Shown here piece by piece: positions 10,615 through 20,695 of a stretch of DNA of 64,000 bases. The notes beneath the pieces were generated by a model that was not told the DNA's origin, did no database searches, and saw nothing but the letters and a program-made list of their open reading frames with translations. The stretch's first letter is position 1. Every line of letters begins with the position of its first letter. The stretch lies in the NCBI GenBank assembly GCA_014706385.1, contig JACGZH010000011.1, positions 496,001 to 560,000 on the forward strand, read 5' to 3'. Position numbers and translations under genes: made by a program. Source of the DNA: Phaffia rhodozyma (Eukaryota; Basidiomycota; Tremellomycetes; Cystofilobasidiales; Mrakiaceae).

Positions 10615-11964
10615 TCAGAGATATGGGAAAGTGATCCCTGCTGTCTTGACTGAGGTGGTGTGAGACAATTGCCTCTCGAGGATGGGCCTCCAGGTCTGTT
10701 GGTCGCTTTCGTCTAGAGTGTTCAGCCACTCATCCGCGAGCGGTCGACAGTTCGCCCCGGTATCACAATGGATGAATGTCATCACATCGAGTGATCCGAG
10801 GATATCTTCGATGAAAGCTGGGTTCCGGCAGGCGCGATCAATCGAGGTCGCAAGGACCAGAGTCTGGATTACGACATCAAGTGGAAGGCAGATCAGCATG
10901 AAGCTTAGACTCGGATAAAGGTAGGACAGGCAGAAACATACCTTCTCGTCCCTTTTGCATGCTTCGAGCAGATAGTCATGCTCGTATGCAGAGACTCCGT
11001 TGCACTCCAGCATACGGGTATCTCCTTCGAAGTCGCCTAGCATATGTTGTAGAAGACCTACTTGGGCGTCCAACGAGACTTGCTTGGTGGAGAAGGTAGA
11101 TGTCCGGCCGAGCACGACGACGCGCTCGATTTGGCGAGCTTCGATATGGTGCTGGACGGAACTCTGGAACTGGTGCAACTTGGACGTTGCGGCAAGTTGA
11201 AGTGGACTGTTGGGAGGAGGGAGTGGGACCAAAGGAGCCAGTGGGACGAGAAGAGGGACTTTATCATCGTTCTCATCTTCATGTTCGTACTCGAAATCAG
11301 CTTTATCGTCAACTCCAAGATCAACTTCAACTTCAACTACAAGATCAACTCCAACCTCAACTCCAAGGTCAGCGTCGTCGTCGTCATCATCCTCGTGGCC
11401 CTCAGGTGAGTTGTCGTTCACACTTGAGAACACGTTTGATAGCTTCTTGTATGACGCTACCGTACGGTTGAAACAGACCATATATTTGGACGTTCCCGAT
11501 GCTGTCAAGCGCCCATGCAACATCTGTTGCCGTACAACGGGGACATGCGTGCTGACAGGGACTAGCCGCGCTTTGAGTCTGGGTTGATCCTTGTCTTGGA
11601 TGCCGAAGGACCACCAGGAAATGTCATGCTGAGAAAAGAAAGCCAGAATCTTGTCGATCTCGTCCTCCCGACGAGTCATTCGATCAGGACTGATAGTGAT
11701 GACTGTGATCGGTGTGTTGTTGGTACGTCTTTGGGTGACAGTGTGTCGCAGGTGGCTACGATCATCCCATGAATGCGCATGTGATGATACATACTCGACA
11801 ACCATGAAAGTCAAATACTGGCTGCTGATCTCAACGCTCTGGGTTAGAGTCGAAAACTGTCTATCGACACTGCTCGACTGGGTTGATACCTCAAGTGTAC
11901 TAGACCTCATAAAGAAACACACGTCACTCGGAGGGACTTGTGCTTTGTTTCGAGTGTGGGACAT
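10615..11964 (-). CDS. Hypothetical protein of the inverted-repeat element, acidic repeat in the middle
   Basis: An uninterrupted frame of about 450 codons; the ATG at 11964 (MSHTRNKAQ) is chosen although the frame is open further up. It shows an N-terminal Ser/Thr-rich part, a plausible folded part (ITISPDRMTRREDEIDKILAFF...), an imperfect acidic/valine repeat (DLGVEVGVDLVVEVEVDLGVD) followed by an Asp/Glu-rich linker, a Pro-rich hinge, and a C-terminal part with a possible short intron at about 10861-10941 (GTATGT donor; its removal keeps frame). No known domain recognised. It lies inside the inverted repeats, upstream of the decayed Cys-rich gene on the same strand, and may have been part of the same transcript. 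It could be a cargo or transposase-related protein. Confidence 0.4.
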   Translation of the reverse strand: MSHTRNKAQVPPSDVCFFMRSSTLEVSTQSSSVDRQFSTLTQSVEISSQYLTFMVVEYVSSHAHSWDDRSHLRHTVTQRRTNNTPITVITISPDRMTRREDEIDKILAFFSQHDISWWSFGIQDKDQPRLKARLVPVSTHVPVVRQQMLHGRLTASGTSKYMVCFNRTVASYKKLSNVFSSVNDNSPEGHEDDDDDDADLGVEVGVDLVVEVEVDLGVDDKADFEYEHEDENDDKVPLLVPLAPLVPLPPPNSPLQLAATSKLHQFQSSVQHHIEARQIERVVVLGRTSTFSTKQVSLDAQVGLLQHMLGDFEGDTRMLECNGVSAYEHDYLLEACKRDEKVCFCLSYLYPSLSFMLICLPLDVVIQTLVLATSIDRACRNPAFIEDILGSLDVMTFIHCDTGANCRPLADEWLNTLDESDQQTWRPILERQLSHTTSVKTAGITFPYL

Positions 11965-12512
11965 TCTATACGATGCGATCATGTGCGCTTGCAGATGTGA
12001 TGAAGAAGATGAAGACAAAGGAATGGTAACATTGTATCAAGGATGAACTTATATGGGAAAGCTCTCGAGCGCACAGATGAGCCAGGAGCAGAAGATGAGC
12101 ATCGACAGGAACGAGCGTTGACAGGAAAGAAACAGGAACAGCGGTCGACAGGTGTTCAGCCGTCAAAGGGAGGTTCGCAGGCACAGCCGGTTGAGTTCAG
12201 GGCAAAACTCGAGCAGGTACACAAGCGATCGACATCTTGTCCTGATGACGTTCTCTCAAGCATATTTAGCCACCACGAGAGAGGAAGTCTCTGAGCTCAC
12301 AGACAGAGCGAGGAAGCTGACGACGTTCGGCTTTGTCTCTTTGTCTCTTTGATGCTTGCTCTCAGACTTGGTGGAACAGAGATGTCAATGCGTCACGCAA
12401 CATGTTGCACCTAGCCCTGCACCAGGAGAAGAACGAGGGGGCGAGAATGCCGGGCTTTGACGCTGTCGCTATTGAGGCTGAGGCTGGCACAGACTAAACC
12501 CATGACCCATGG

Positions 12513-12608
12513 GGATTTGGTGGTCTGTGATCTGAGGGCACCCAAGTCCAAAAGGATCATGTATCGACCACCATCGGTTAAGGTTGCGTTATAGTAGCCA
12601 AAGCCATA
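12513..12608 (-). repeat. Right terminal inverted repeat of the 8.5-12.6 kb element
   Basis: Inverse complement of the left end; most differences from the left copy are transitions, as expected from repeat-targeted C-to-T mutation or plain ageing. Confidence 0.75.
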
Positions 12609-12836
12609 TATTGTATAAGGGAAACAGGTAATCGAAGAAAGTTGAAAACATATGAAGGCAAAGAGATATAGAAAGAGTGAAAATTGATGAGTGAACAGAG
12701 AACAAAGACCTCGGTGGGCGATCAGAACGTATGGGAAGGCAAGATGAGGATGGTGTGGAAGAGACGCGAAAGAAAGCGTTTTTGGAGGATGGATACGATC
12801 AAAGGGCTGGAAAGAAAAGAAGATCGATCGATCTGT

Positions 12837-15288
12837 CTATGCCGACGACTTGGACTTCTTCTCCTTCTTCTCCTTCTTTTCCTTCTTCTCCTTCTTTGAG
12901 GGGGTATCCTCAGCGGCAGGAGCGACCTAGACGATGGAAACAGAAGACCAAGGATCGTTTATTAAGTTATAAGCGCGCAGTATGAAAGAAAAGAAGACAA
13001 GCTTGGCTGGACGTACGACTTCAGACACACGCTTCTTCTTCTTCTTCTTCTCCTCACCATCAGCAGGGGTAGCAGGAGCGTCGATATCCATTGCCGACTC
13101 GTCAGCAACCTCGGACTATGAGAAAGAGAAGGAAAGTAGAATGACCGGGCATAAAACAGATCGATGGGTTAACAAAGTCTGTTGCATGTACCTCTCGAGA
13201 GGAGAAATCTAAGCGCAGTCAAGAAAAACACCGACATACCTTTCTCTTCTTCTTCTTGTCCTTCTTCTCAGCCTTGACGACGGTCTCGATCGAACCCTCA
13301 GGTAGGGATCCACCGACCAAAGCCTTGACTTCCTCCAATACAGGGAGCTCAACCTTTCCAGCTTTCTTCTCCTTCTTTGCTCGCTTCTTCTCATCGGCCT
13401 CGAGCTGAGCAGCAGCCTCGACCATCTCTACCTCGGCCTCGGCCTCGTCGACCTCCTCATCATCATCATCATCTCCGTCCAGAGCAATAGCATCCAAAGC
13501 CTTCTTCATGGCGTCAGAGTTCTTGGACACGGCGGTTCCGGACTGTGTAAAAGAAAGTGGGAAGAAAAGGGACGCCACGTCAACCTTGTGATTGTGCGAA
13601 TAGATATTGATCTGAGAGAACCGACCTCGTAGAAAGCCAATCGCTCCTCAACTTGGGCTCGAAGGGCCTCTCCAAACTTGTTAGTAGGGGTGTCTATAAA
13701 GACGGTGCGGGCGCGGAGAGTAAGGTGAAAGAGACTTTTGTTAATATAAGACGTTTTTTAGGGAAAATACTTGTGCTAAATTCACTCACCAGAGAAGCAA
13801 TCGATTCGGGCGGCAATAGAACACTTGTTGGCAAGGAATCGAGAAATACGTCCCTTGTGCTTGGTACCGGCTCTGCCGATGAAGGTGGAGTGGTAGATCA
13901 ATCCGTACTTGGGAGTGTTTCCCTTGGTCTTGAGAGCTCGGAACAAAGCCTTCTCGGCTCCCAAGATCTGGACGGTCGAGGCTGGGTACTTTGCCAAGTT
14001 GGTGAGAGAACCAGCGTGGGAGATCAACCGGGCACCGATAGTCTCTCCGAGCAAAGCAGACAAGTTAGGAGCAACGAGGTGCATCTTCTCGATCAAGTAT
14101 GCCTTTAGGGCCTTTCGGTAGGATGAAAGGTTGACGACTCGATCAGCAAAGTTGGAAATGTTGATCAAATCGATTGGGGAGATATCAGATCCCATAGAGG
14201 CTCGGGCACCGTCAAGAACGTTTCGAGCTCGGGTCTCATCATCATCGAGAATCTCCTGCATTTCCTCGAGGTCGGACTCGGACAATCGAGACTTATCGCC
14301 GATGAACTTTGCAAGTTGGGCGTACTGGTGGTTATCGGGGACAATCTTGACAAGCTCGGGGAAGTGCCATCCGTACCACTCTCGGACTCGCATGGCAAAG
14401 GTGTTTACGTCCTTGTCGAGCTGGTCGGAAAGGGCGATGGCCTGGATGATCATGTTATCGGATCGGTTGACGTTGAACTGGAGAAGGGCATCGAATGATT
14501 AAACATCGCGGCGCAGGTCAGTAAACTCTTGAGGAAAGGCTAAGCGCAGAATAGAGGAAAGAATGTAAAAGAAATAAAGAACAAGGCTTTTCACGTACCT
14601 TCACCTTGGCTCGGGAGTAAGAGTGACCCAAACCAAGCTGAGCTCTGACAACATCGCCGGCCTCCATACCCTTCAACATCTTCTCGGCATGCAATCGGAC
14701 ACCTCGAATCAATTCCAAAGCGGCCTGACCAGCCTCACACTCGATACCGAGCTCAGCCTTGATAGACCCAGCCAAGTTCTTCTCTTCAACACCAAGAAGA
14801 ATGTTCTCGGAGGCGGAAGAGGACGAGGCTTTGGCGGAAGACTTGGAAAGGTTCAACTCGAGGAGGGAGGCGAGATGGGGGTTAAGAATACCTGTTATAG
14901 TACCACATAAGAGGCGTAAAGAGCAAATGGATCAGATATGCTGTTCAAGCGATTGATATCAAGACGGCCGGAGTCTGAAGTAGGAGAAAAAGAGGACGGA
15001 AATTGAAGGAGAAAAAAAGGAAGAGGCAGGAGGGCAAAATAGATAACCGAGTGAATAGTAAAGCAAAGAAAACCTACCCTCGGAAACATCGTTGGCATTC
15101 TCCAAAGCGTGACCGGCAGAGCTGAAAGGAGCGAATGAGGTCAACTGGACCATCTTTCCAAACTTGTGAAGGTCGGCAATAGAGTCCTGGAACTGCTTGG
15201 TAGAGTTGGCGATGTCATCGTGAAGGGAGACAGAGAAGAGGGCGTAACCAGAGGCGGCCTCGTAAAGAACGTGGGAAAGTCCGGGCAT
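12837..15288 (-). CDS. NOP56: Nucleolar protein NOP56, core box C/D snoRNP
   Basis: Eight exons (15288-15078, 14891-14599, 14477-13790, 13693-13626, 13542-13240, 13115-13017, 12926-12837) can be joined in frame to 583 residues; the listed seven blocks account for the whole frame. The N-terminal NOP5NT domain starts [19 protein letters not shown]; the central Nop domain contains [31 protein letters not shown] and [20 protein letters not shown], with the RNP-binding [18 protein letters not shown] block. [12 protein letters not shown] follows. The tail is acidic then Lys-rich ([11 protein letters not shown]) and is spread over three small exons. NOP56 pairs with NOP58 and fibrillarin in snoRNPs for rRNA 2'-O-methylation and pre-rRNA processing. 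N-terminus and tail fit NOP56 rather than NOP58. It diverges from the eS19 gene. Confidence 0.93.
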
Positions 15289-16560
15289 CTTTTTGACGTC
15301 AAGCTAGAGTGAGACCTGCTTCAAGGATCTACGATAAGCCTGGGAAAGAGTAGAAAAGGGGAGGGGGGTGGTGAACGAAGGGGATGGGTAGGACAGAGGG
15401 GAGGGAAGGGAGAGAAGGAGCGACTAGAAATTTGGAATATCACAAGTGAGAAAATCTTTTGGCAGTCACGTGATATATCTGGTGACTAGGAATCATTCTT
15501 CACTGTTGTAGTCTTTTTTCGACTTGTTTTCTAATTATTTCATCGGGCAGAATGACTACAAGCTTTCTAACGAGCGATGAAAAACCCCCTGACGATTTCT
15601 GTATTGTATCTAGAGGCAGGTTGCTTCTTTTCTTGCCGTTATTCTGTGACCACATCGAGTTCAGATGCTGGTGAGCGTCGTCCGATCCTTTCCCTCTTTC
15701 TGCGGTTCCATCTACATCGCCAACGGCGATATGTACATGAAGGCATCGAGCTCTCGATACATAGATACGCGTTCTTGTTCGATTCTGGAGGAAGTACGAG
15801 CAACTCAAACGTGCATCTTGTCAGCTTGATAGGTTGCAGACATCGGGAATTTGATCGAAACGACGGTTCAAGAGGAAACACATAGGATAAAATACACAGA
15901 CGGACATGATTAAGAGAATGGAGAACAAAAGGAAAGAGGAGACAAAGAGAGATGTCGGGAAGCGTTTCCCACCCAAGTTCTTCACGGGACAGAAGACACG
16001 GGTTCTACTAATAGCAACTCGATAAATGTGATCTTCGCAAGGCCTCAATCACCCTCTTCACTACCGGTATGAGCAAGAAGAGGGCACTGTCTAAGGGAGG
16101 ATGCGGTGGTATATGAAAACATGAATGGATCTGATGATACCGAAGAGAAAAGAAAATAACGAAACGATACAACAATAACGACACAGCTGTTCTTTTGGTA
16201 GAACGAATCAGTTTGTGCGTTCAACACATGTCAGCTTTTCCCCTCAACCTCTCAGATGAAAATCAATACGATGGATGTCTGGGTAAGAATACATGAACAA
16301 TGGTGAAAACAAAGAGGAGATTCAAGACCAGGCAAAAGCTTACAGGGCGGTGTCACGCGGTGGGTGTTTAATAATTTCTTCATCAGTCTCAACAAGTCTC
16401 AATGTGAGCTTGTTGTCAGCCTTAGCATTCAAGCTCCGGCCCATTCAGCAAACTTTTCTCTCCTTCTCTTTTTGTCCCCGTCTTTTTGTTCTCCCTCAAG
16501 CACTCCTTCCGCCAGCCGTTTCGTCAAGGTCTTTTACCTCTTTCGACTCAATTTATCAAT
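15289..16560. promoter_or_regulatory. Shared divergent region of NOP56 (-) and eS19 (+)
   Basis: A 1.27 kb spacer between two ribosome-biogenesis genes read outward. It contains a CACGTG E-box at 15467-15472 near NOP56 and a long pyrimidine-rich leader (about 16446-16500) before the eS19 ATG. Short ORFs around 15500-15900 on both strands have no motif. I looked for box C/D signatures and tRNA loops and saw none that hold up. Confidence 0.5.
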
Positions 16561-17376
16561 ATGCCTGGTGTCCGTGATATCTGTATGTTCCTTCTACTTG
16601 TTTGCTTTTGATTTTAGTAGAGATTCCGCGAACGAGAATGGATTAAGAGAAATAGAGGCTAACGAAACTGCGTGCTGCTTTTTTTCTTCAATTTGAACGG
16701 GTTTGTCTCTTTCTCCCTTTTCTCCAGCCGCCGAGGACTTTATCTCCGCTTACTCTTCCCACTTGAAGCGATCCGGTAAACTCGAGATCCCCAACTGGGT
16801 TGATATCGTCAAGACCGGAGCTTACAAGGAGTTGGCTCCCTACGACCCTGATTGGTACTACGTCCGGGCTGGTGAGTAAATTCACAGAAGCTGTTGGAGG
16901 GGACATGAACTTGGTTTGAACTTTCCTCTGTAAAAAGAGAGACAGTAAGGCAATTCGTGGCGACCTTCCTTTTCCCTTTCTTTTTTCCCGCTACATCACC
17001 GTTCTTCACTCGTGTCATACTAACCAACCTCTTTTCTCCTACAGCCGCCGTCGCCCGACACATCTACCTCCGAAAGCACGTTGGTATCGGTGCTCTTACC
17101 AAGCTCCACGGAGGAAAGAACCGACGAGGATCCCGACCCTCCCACCACGGTGACGCCTCTGGTGCCATCCAGCGAGGTGTCTGCCAGTCCCTCGAGAAGA
17201 TCGGTGTCCTCGAGTCCCACCCTGATGGAGGTCGACGAATCTCCCAGGACGGTATGAGGGATTTGGACCGAATCGCCACCTCTGTTTGGGAGACCCAGCA
17301 GGAGGAGGAGGAAGAGGAGGAGGAGGAGGAGGAGGAAGAGGAGGAGGAAGAGGAGGCCGTTGAGGATGACGAGTAA
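16561..17376 (+). CDS. RPS19: Small-subunit ribosomal protein eS19 with polyglutamate C-terminal tail
   Basis: Three exons (16561-16582, 16728-16871, 17045-17376) give 165 residues. The 22-nt first exon codes MPGVRDI; exon 2 gives [44 protein letters not shown]; exon 3 has [20 protein letters not shown] and the conserved [18 protein letters not shown]. eS19 is a 40S head protein needed for 3' maturation of 18S rRNA. After the normal end of the family the frame continues with 18 consecutive Glu codons (17302-17355, mixed GAG/GAA) and AVEDDE. Family members usually end within a few residues of this point. Mixed codons argue that the tail is translated rather than a pure slippage artefact. Confidence 0.95.
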
Positions 17377-18153
17377 ATTCTTTATCTCAAACATCTCAAC
17401 CAACCTCTTTTTGGAAACAAAAAACATCCTCGCCCAACCCTTCTTGGATTTCATGTCTATTAAATCCAATACAATCTGGTTGAAGGTGCACGTTCTTCCA
17501 ACGACTAGTGTGTCCTCCTTAACGTGCGCACGCGTTTCATTCGCAGTCCACAAGCGAACAGAATGCATTGCAAGCAAGGTTTCTCGTTTTCTTTCACATG
17601 AAAGATCATACAAATGCTAGTTTCCGAGAGATTATGAAATAATAGAGAAAATGATGTTAGAAGACGAAGCGGTCCCTGGTTCCGTTTGATGCGGAGGGCA
17701 GATCAGTCTCGTTTCGAACATCTCTACAAGTCTCGAGTTTAGATGACTTACAGTATCCACCTGTCTCGTTTCCCTAATCGCACTCAAGCTAATTCAGACT
17801 CTATAGGTCGATGTTACATCATAAAGACAACGACATGACGATAAAAAAAACGAGGCGGTATAAAATATCAGGAAACAGTATAAGGCGGTAGAAATGGATG
17901 AAAGAGAGAAGGAAAGAAGTATCTATACGACTGGTGGAGATGCGGCATGGCATTCGATATAAAAAAGATCAAAGATAGATAACAAATCAGATAGATGAAG
18001 AATAAGAAGAGACAGAAAGAAGATAACAGAAAACCGAGTGAAGAAATGAGAAGAGTAGATTAGAAAGAAAAGCAGAGAACGATAGAAGAGATAGGAAAGA
18101 CAACATGTGCTCTGCGCCGGATGCGATCAAGGTTTAGCTATTAACTCTATGCC
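17377..18153. other. Convergent 3' region between eS19 and the homeodomain gene
   Basis: AT- and purine-rich sequence with many AAAGA/GATAGA stretches from 17830 to 18090. It contains the 3' ends of two convergent genes. No coding frame or RNA gene recognised. Confidence 0.5.
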
Positions 18154-19557
18154 TCACTTCATGCGACTTGCATTTGATCGATGCTTCAAACCCGAGAAAG
18201 CTTTGTCTGTCGAGCCAGGAGAGAAAGGGAATTTAAGAATAAGCATTCCTCCAGATAAACTATATACCACGCTGATGATTCGGATTTAGGCTCACCTGCA
18301 GCAGTACTACCACGTGGTACACTCCTTTTGATGCTCTTGGGTTGCTTGCAGAAATCTTTGTCCCTCCGACGTCGGTTAATGAACCAATCCTGAAGAGGAG
18401 CAAGAAATCCAGGTTGAAGTGTGTTGAAGCGCACAAACAAAACATCCCGTTAGCTAAAGTTGATTTATAAATAGGGCAAAGAATGCGGCGACCAATACGT
18501 ACATCGAGTTGGGTTCGGCTTAACCCAGTCTCCTCACACCACTTAATCTTGAGCTCTCGAGGAGGGTACTTATGAGTACTGCTCACATACCAATCCTGTC
18601 AGGATAATCGACCAAGATCGAATCTAAGTTAGTGACGAGGACAGCTTGAGGAGAAGACATTTAATTGGCCAGACATACATTTAAAGCTGCGGTGGTGTTC
18701 ATAGGTAGATACCTGCTACCAGTCTTTCTGGCCGCACGAGATCTTTTCTGGGCGGAAGGATGATCGACGGATGAGTCTTTATCCTCCAGGGAACCAGGCC
18801 ACGAGTTTTCATACAACTCAGAATCAACTGTGTTGAATTGCATCTCTTGGGTAGACTCGGCTGAAGTGTCCGAGTAGCTTGGCGAAGGGGCGCTCTCGTA
18901 CGCTGGTGCCTTTCTTGGAGACACAAGAAGAGAGCTGTACGAGATCTGTTCGGCTTCTTCGATGGGACTGGAGCTGAAGCTAGGAGGAGCAGGAGGGTGT
19001 GCATATATGTGCTCATATTGGTAAGAACAGTCATCAAGAGACGACGCAGAAGCAGTACTGGTAGTAGAAAGAGAAGGAGAAAATTCGGAAACGCTGTTCA
19101 GCTGACTGATCTAGAACCAGAGAGGGATGAAACATTGAGAGGGTCACTCACTCATAAGTGGCAACTTCGTCCAGCGATGAAAAGCTCGCATTCTCGCTCG
19201 AGCTCTCCGAAGTGTCATCCTCGATGTTTCCCTGGGTGAAGGATTCCAATAAAAAGGGGTACGCTTGGTAGGACTGTTCATACTCGCGGTCTTGTTCGTA
19301 TCCTTGTTCGTAGGAACCATACGGGAAATCTGAGATAGAGTATCCAGTATCAGACTCGTCATCCCAGTTGTATTTTGATCTAAATGAACGTATTGATTTA
19401 ACAGAGTTCGTTAGAAATCTCGACGAAGAGTTGTGGTCTAATCAAAAGAAAAAGCTGACTCGAGGTATCTGGAAAAGCAATCCTCTAGTTGATCATGGTT
19501 GATCATCTGGGAGGTACAGTTGTTTGTAGATTGCCAGTTGACGTCTTCGGCAGACAT
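18154..19557 (-). CDS. TALE-type homeodomain transcription factor
   Basis: Six exons (19557-19460, 19379-19152, 19105-18679, 18595-18503, 18389-18296, 18206-18154) join in frame to 330 residues. Residues 1-230 are low complexity, rich in Ser, Tyr, Glu and Asp, with an aromatic/acidic patch (YGSYEQGYEQDREYEQSYQAY) that could activate transcription. Residues about 234-293 form a homeodomain assembled from three exons: a basic arm (RSRAARKTG), helix 1 with LNDWYVSST, a YPP loop, helix 2 (ELKIKWCEETGL) and helix 3 with DWFINRRRRDK. The loop length and WFIN core fit the TALE class (as in Cup9/Tos8 and basidiomycete HD1 proteins), although the usual Asn-Pro before Tyr-Pro is replaced by HK. The C-terminal homeodomain resembles Cup9 more than mating-type HD1; no partner HD2 gene is visible next to it. 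Confidence 0.78.
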
Positions 19558-20695
19558 GACTATATGCGCGCTGAATAAAAGTGAGGGTGGGAAAGGAAAT
19601 GTGGACAGGAAGATAAATTGGGAATGGTGCGTCCGGGTCTTGGTTGATGGTGTGTCGCAATAGAGACACGGTAATATTGGACAGGGTGGACTTGAGGGAA
19701 CTAATGGTGGATGAGGAAGTTAGAGATGGAAGAGATACAGCTGGATGAGGAAAGAGAAGAAGAAGAGACAGGAAAAGAAAGACAGGTTCCATCTTATAAG
19801 TGATATCCCAAGGGGAAGAAAAAATCCAATCAGTCTGACCGGTCTTTCATCTGATGCGGAGAGAGTTCTACAGCGTACGCTCCTTGAGCGAGAGTCAGAC
19901 AGTAGAGGCAGCTTTCGGCAGTCGGGTGAGCGTTCTGACAGGTCAGGAACAAGATTGGACTGTTCCTGGTGCCTGATTAGTAGTCAGCTGCGGGTTCTCC
20001 AGCTTCAGGGCGTTCAGTCGGTTAGTGTTCATTAGGTTCTTGTTCCTGATCATCTCTCTTGCTTATATGACCAAGGTCTAGCGTCTTTCAACATCAGTAT
20101 CGACATTGTGTTCAGTCTTGATTAGCTATTAGAACTTGAAGCCAAGTGTGAGTAAGAGCAGATGGCAATGGAGCATAAAGGGATAGACGAAGAAAGGGAG
20201 AAGAACGAAGGTGTAAAAAGGGGAAAAAGAAGAAGGTGAAACGAAAGAAAGAGAAGCGAGAGAGAGTGAGTGACTAGTCGAAGGCGCGTCAACGCGTCGA
20301 CGCGGGATGAAGGGAATAATGCCCATCTCGAAAATGAGCACGTCCCTCGGTGAATTCAAAAAGAACTCTTCTCTGACGCGTTCGACGTTCAATTTGATTG
20401 ATATCTCTTACGTCTTGAATAGTTCTCAGAGGCACAGTATTCGAAGGGCTCATCAAAAAAGTCTCGAGTTGGGTATATATTTAGTCATTTCTGACCGGTG
20501 GTGATATCAAGGATAAAGAGAAGAGCCGATAAAATATAGCTTCGTGAGTCTGAGCGTAGAGAACAAAAAGAAAGGGGAAATCATCACGAAAGAGAGCAGA
20601 AATTGCACCGGAAACTGGACTTGTACATGTCGATCAAAGAAAAGAAAAGGAAGCGAAGGTCAAGTGAAGGATAGAAGACTAAGAACAAGCATTTA
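19558..20695. promoter_or_regulatory. Upstream region of the homeodomain gene, with ACGCGT sites
   Basis: Lies between the start of the homeodomain gene and the 3' end of the NUD1-like gene. It holds a 12-bp perfect palindrome CGCGTCGACGCG (20293-20304) overlapping an ACGCGT, and a second ACGCGT at 20376-20381. ACGCGT is the MCB core bound by MBF-type cell-cycle factors in fungi. Otherwise no gene is seen. Confidence 0.4.

Larger units (their letters stand above)
8545..12608. mobile_element. Probable degenerate DNA transposon bounded by ~95-bp terminal inverted repeats
   Basis: The ends at about 8545-8642 and 12513-12608 are inverted copies of each other: the inner 68 bp (8575-8642 versus 12579-12513) match at about 59 of 68 positions, and the outer ~30 bp still align with mostly transition differences. 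Between them lie two minus-strand coding areas: one long open frame of unknown family and one broken Cys-rich/coiled-coil gene. This architecture is that of a class II element. No clear target-site duplication was found and no transposase catalytic motif was recognised. The Cys cluster recalls cysteine-rich modules that accompany KDZ-type transposases of basidiomycetes, but this is only a suggestion. Confidence 0.6.

Noticed and set aside
11062..11587. Overlapping plus-strand ORFs of 115-125 codons
   Set aside because: They are antisense shadows of the acidic repeat in the minus-strand ORF and consist of repeated Ser/Arg/Leu-rich strings.
12684..12985. Plus-strand ORFs across the NOP56 tail
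   Set aside because: They are antisense to the Lys-rich repeat of NOP56.
17020..17613. 197-codon minus-strand ORF with a Leu-rich run
   Set aside because: The Leu run is the antisense of the eS19 polyglutamate codons; no independent signal.
18154..19557. Homeodomain gene as a mating-type HD locus
   Set aside because: There is no divergent HD2 partner in the window and the homeodomain is C-terminal as in Cup9-type factors, so mating identity is not supported.
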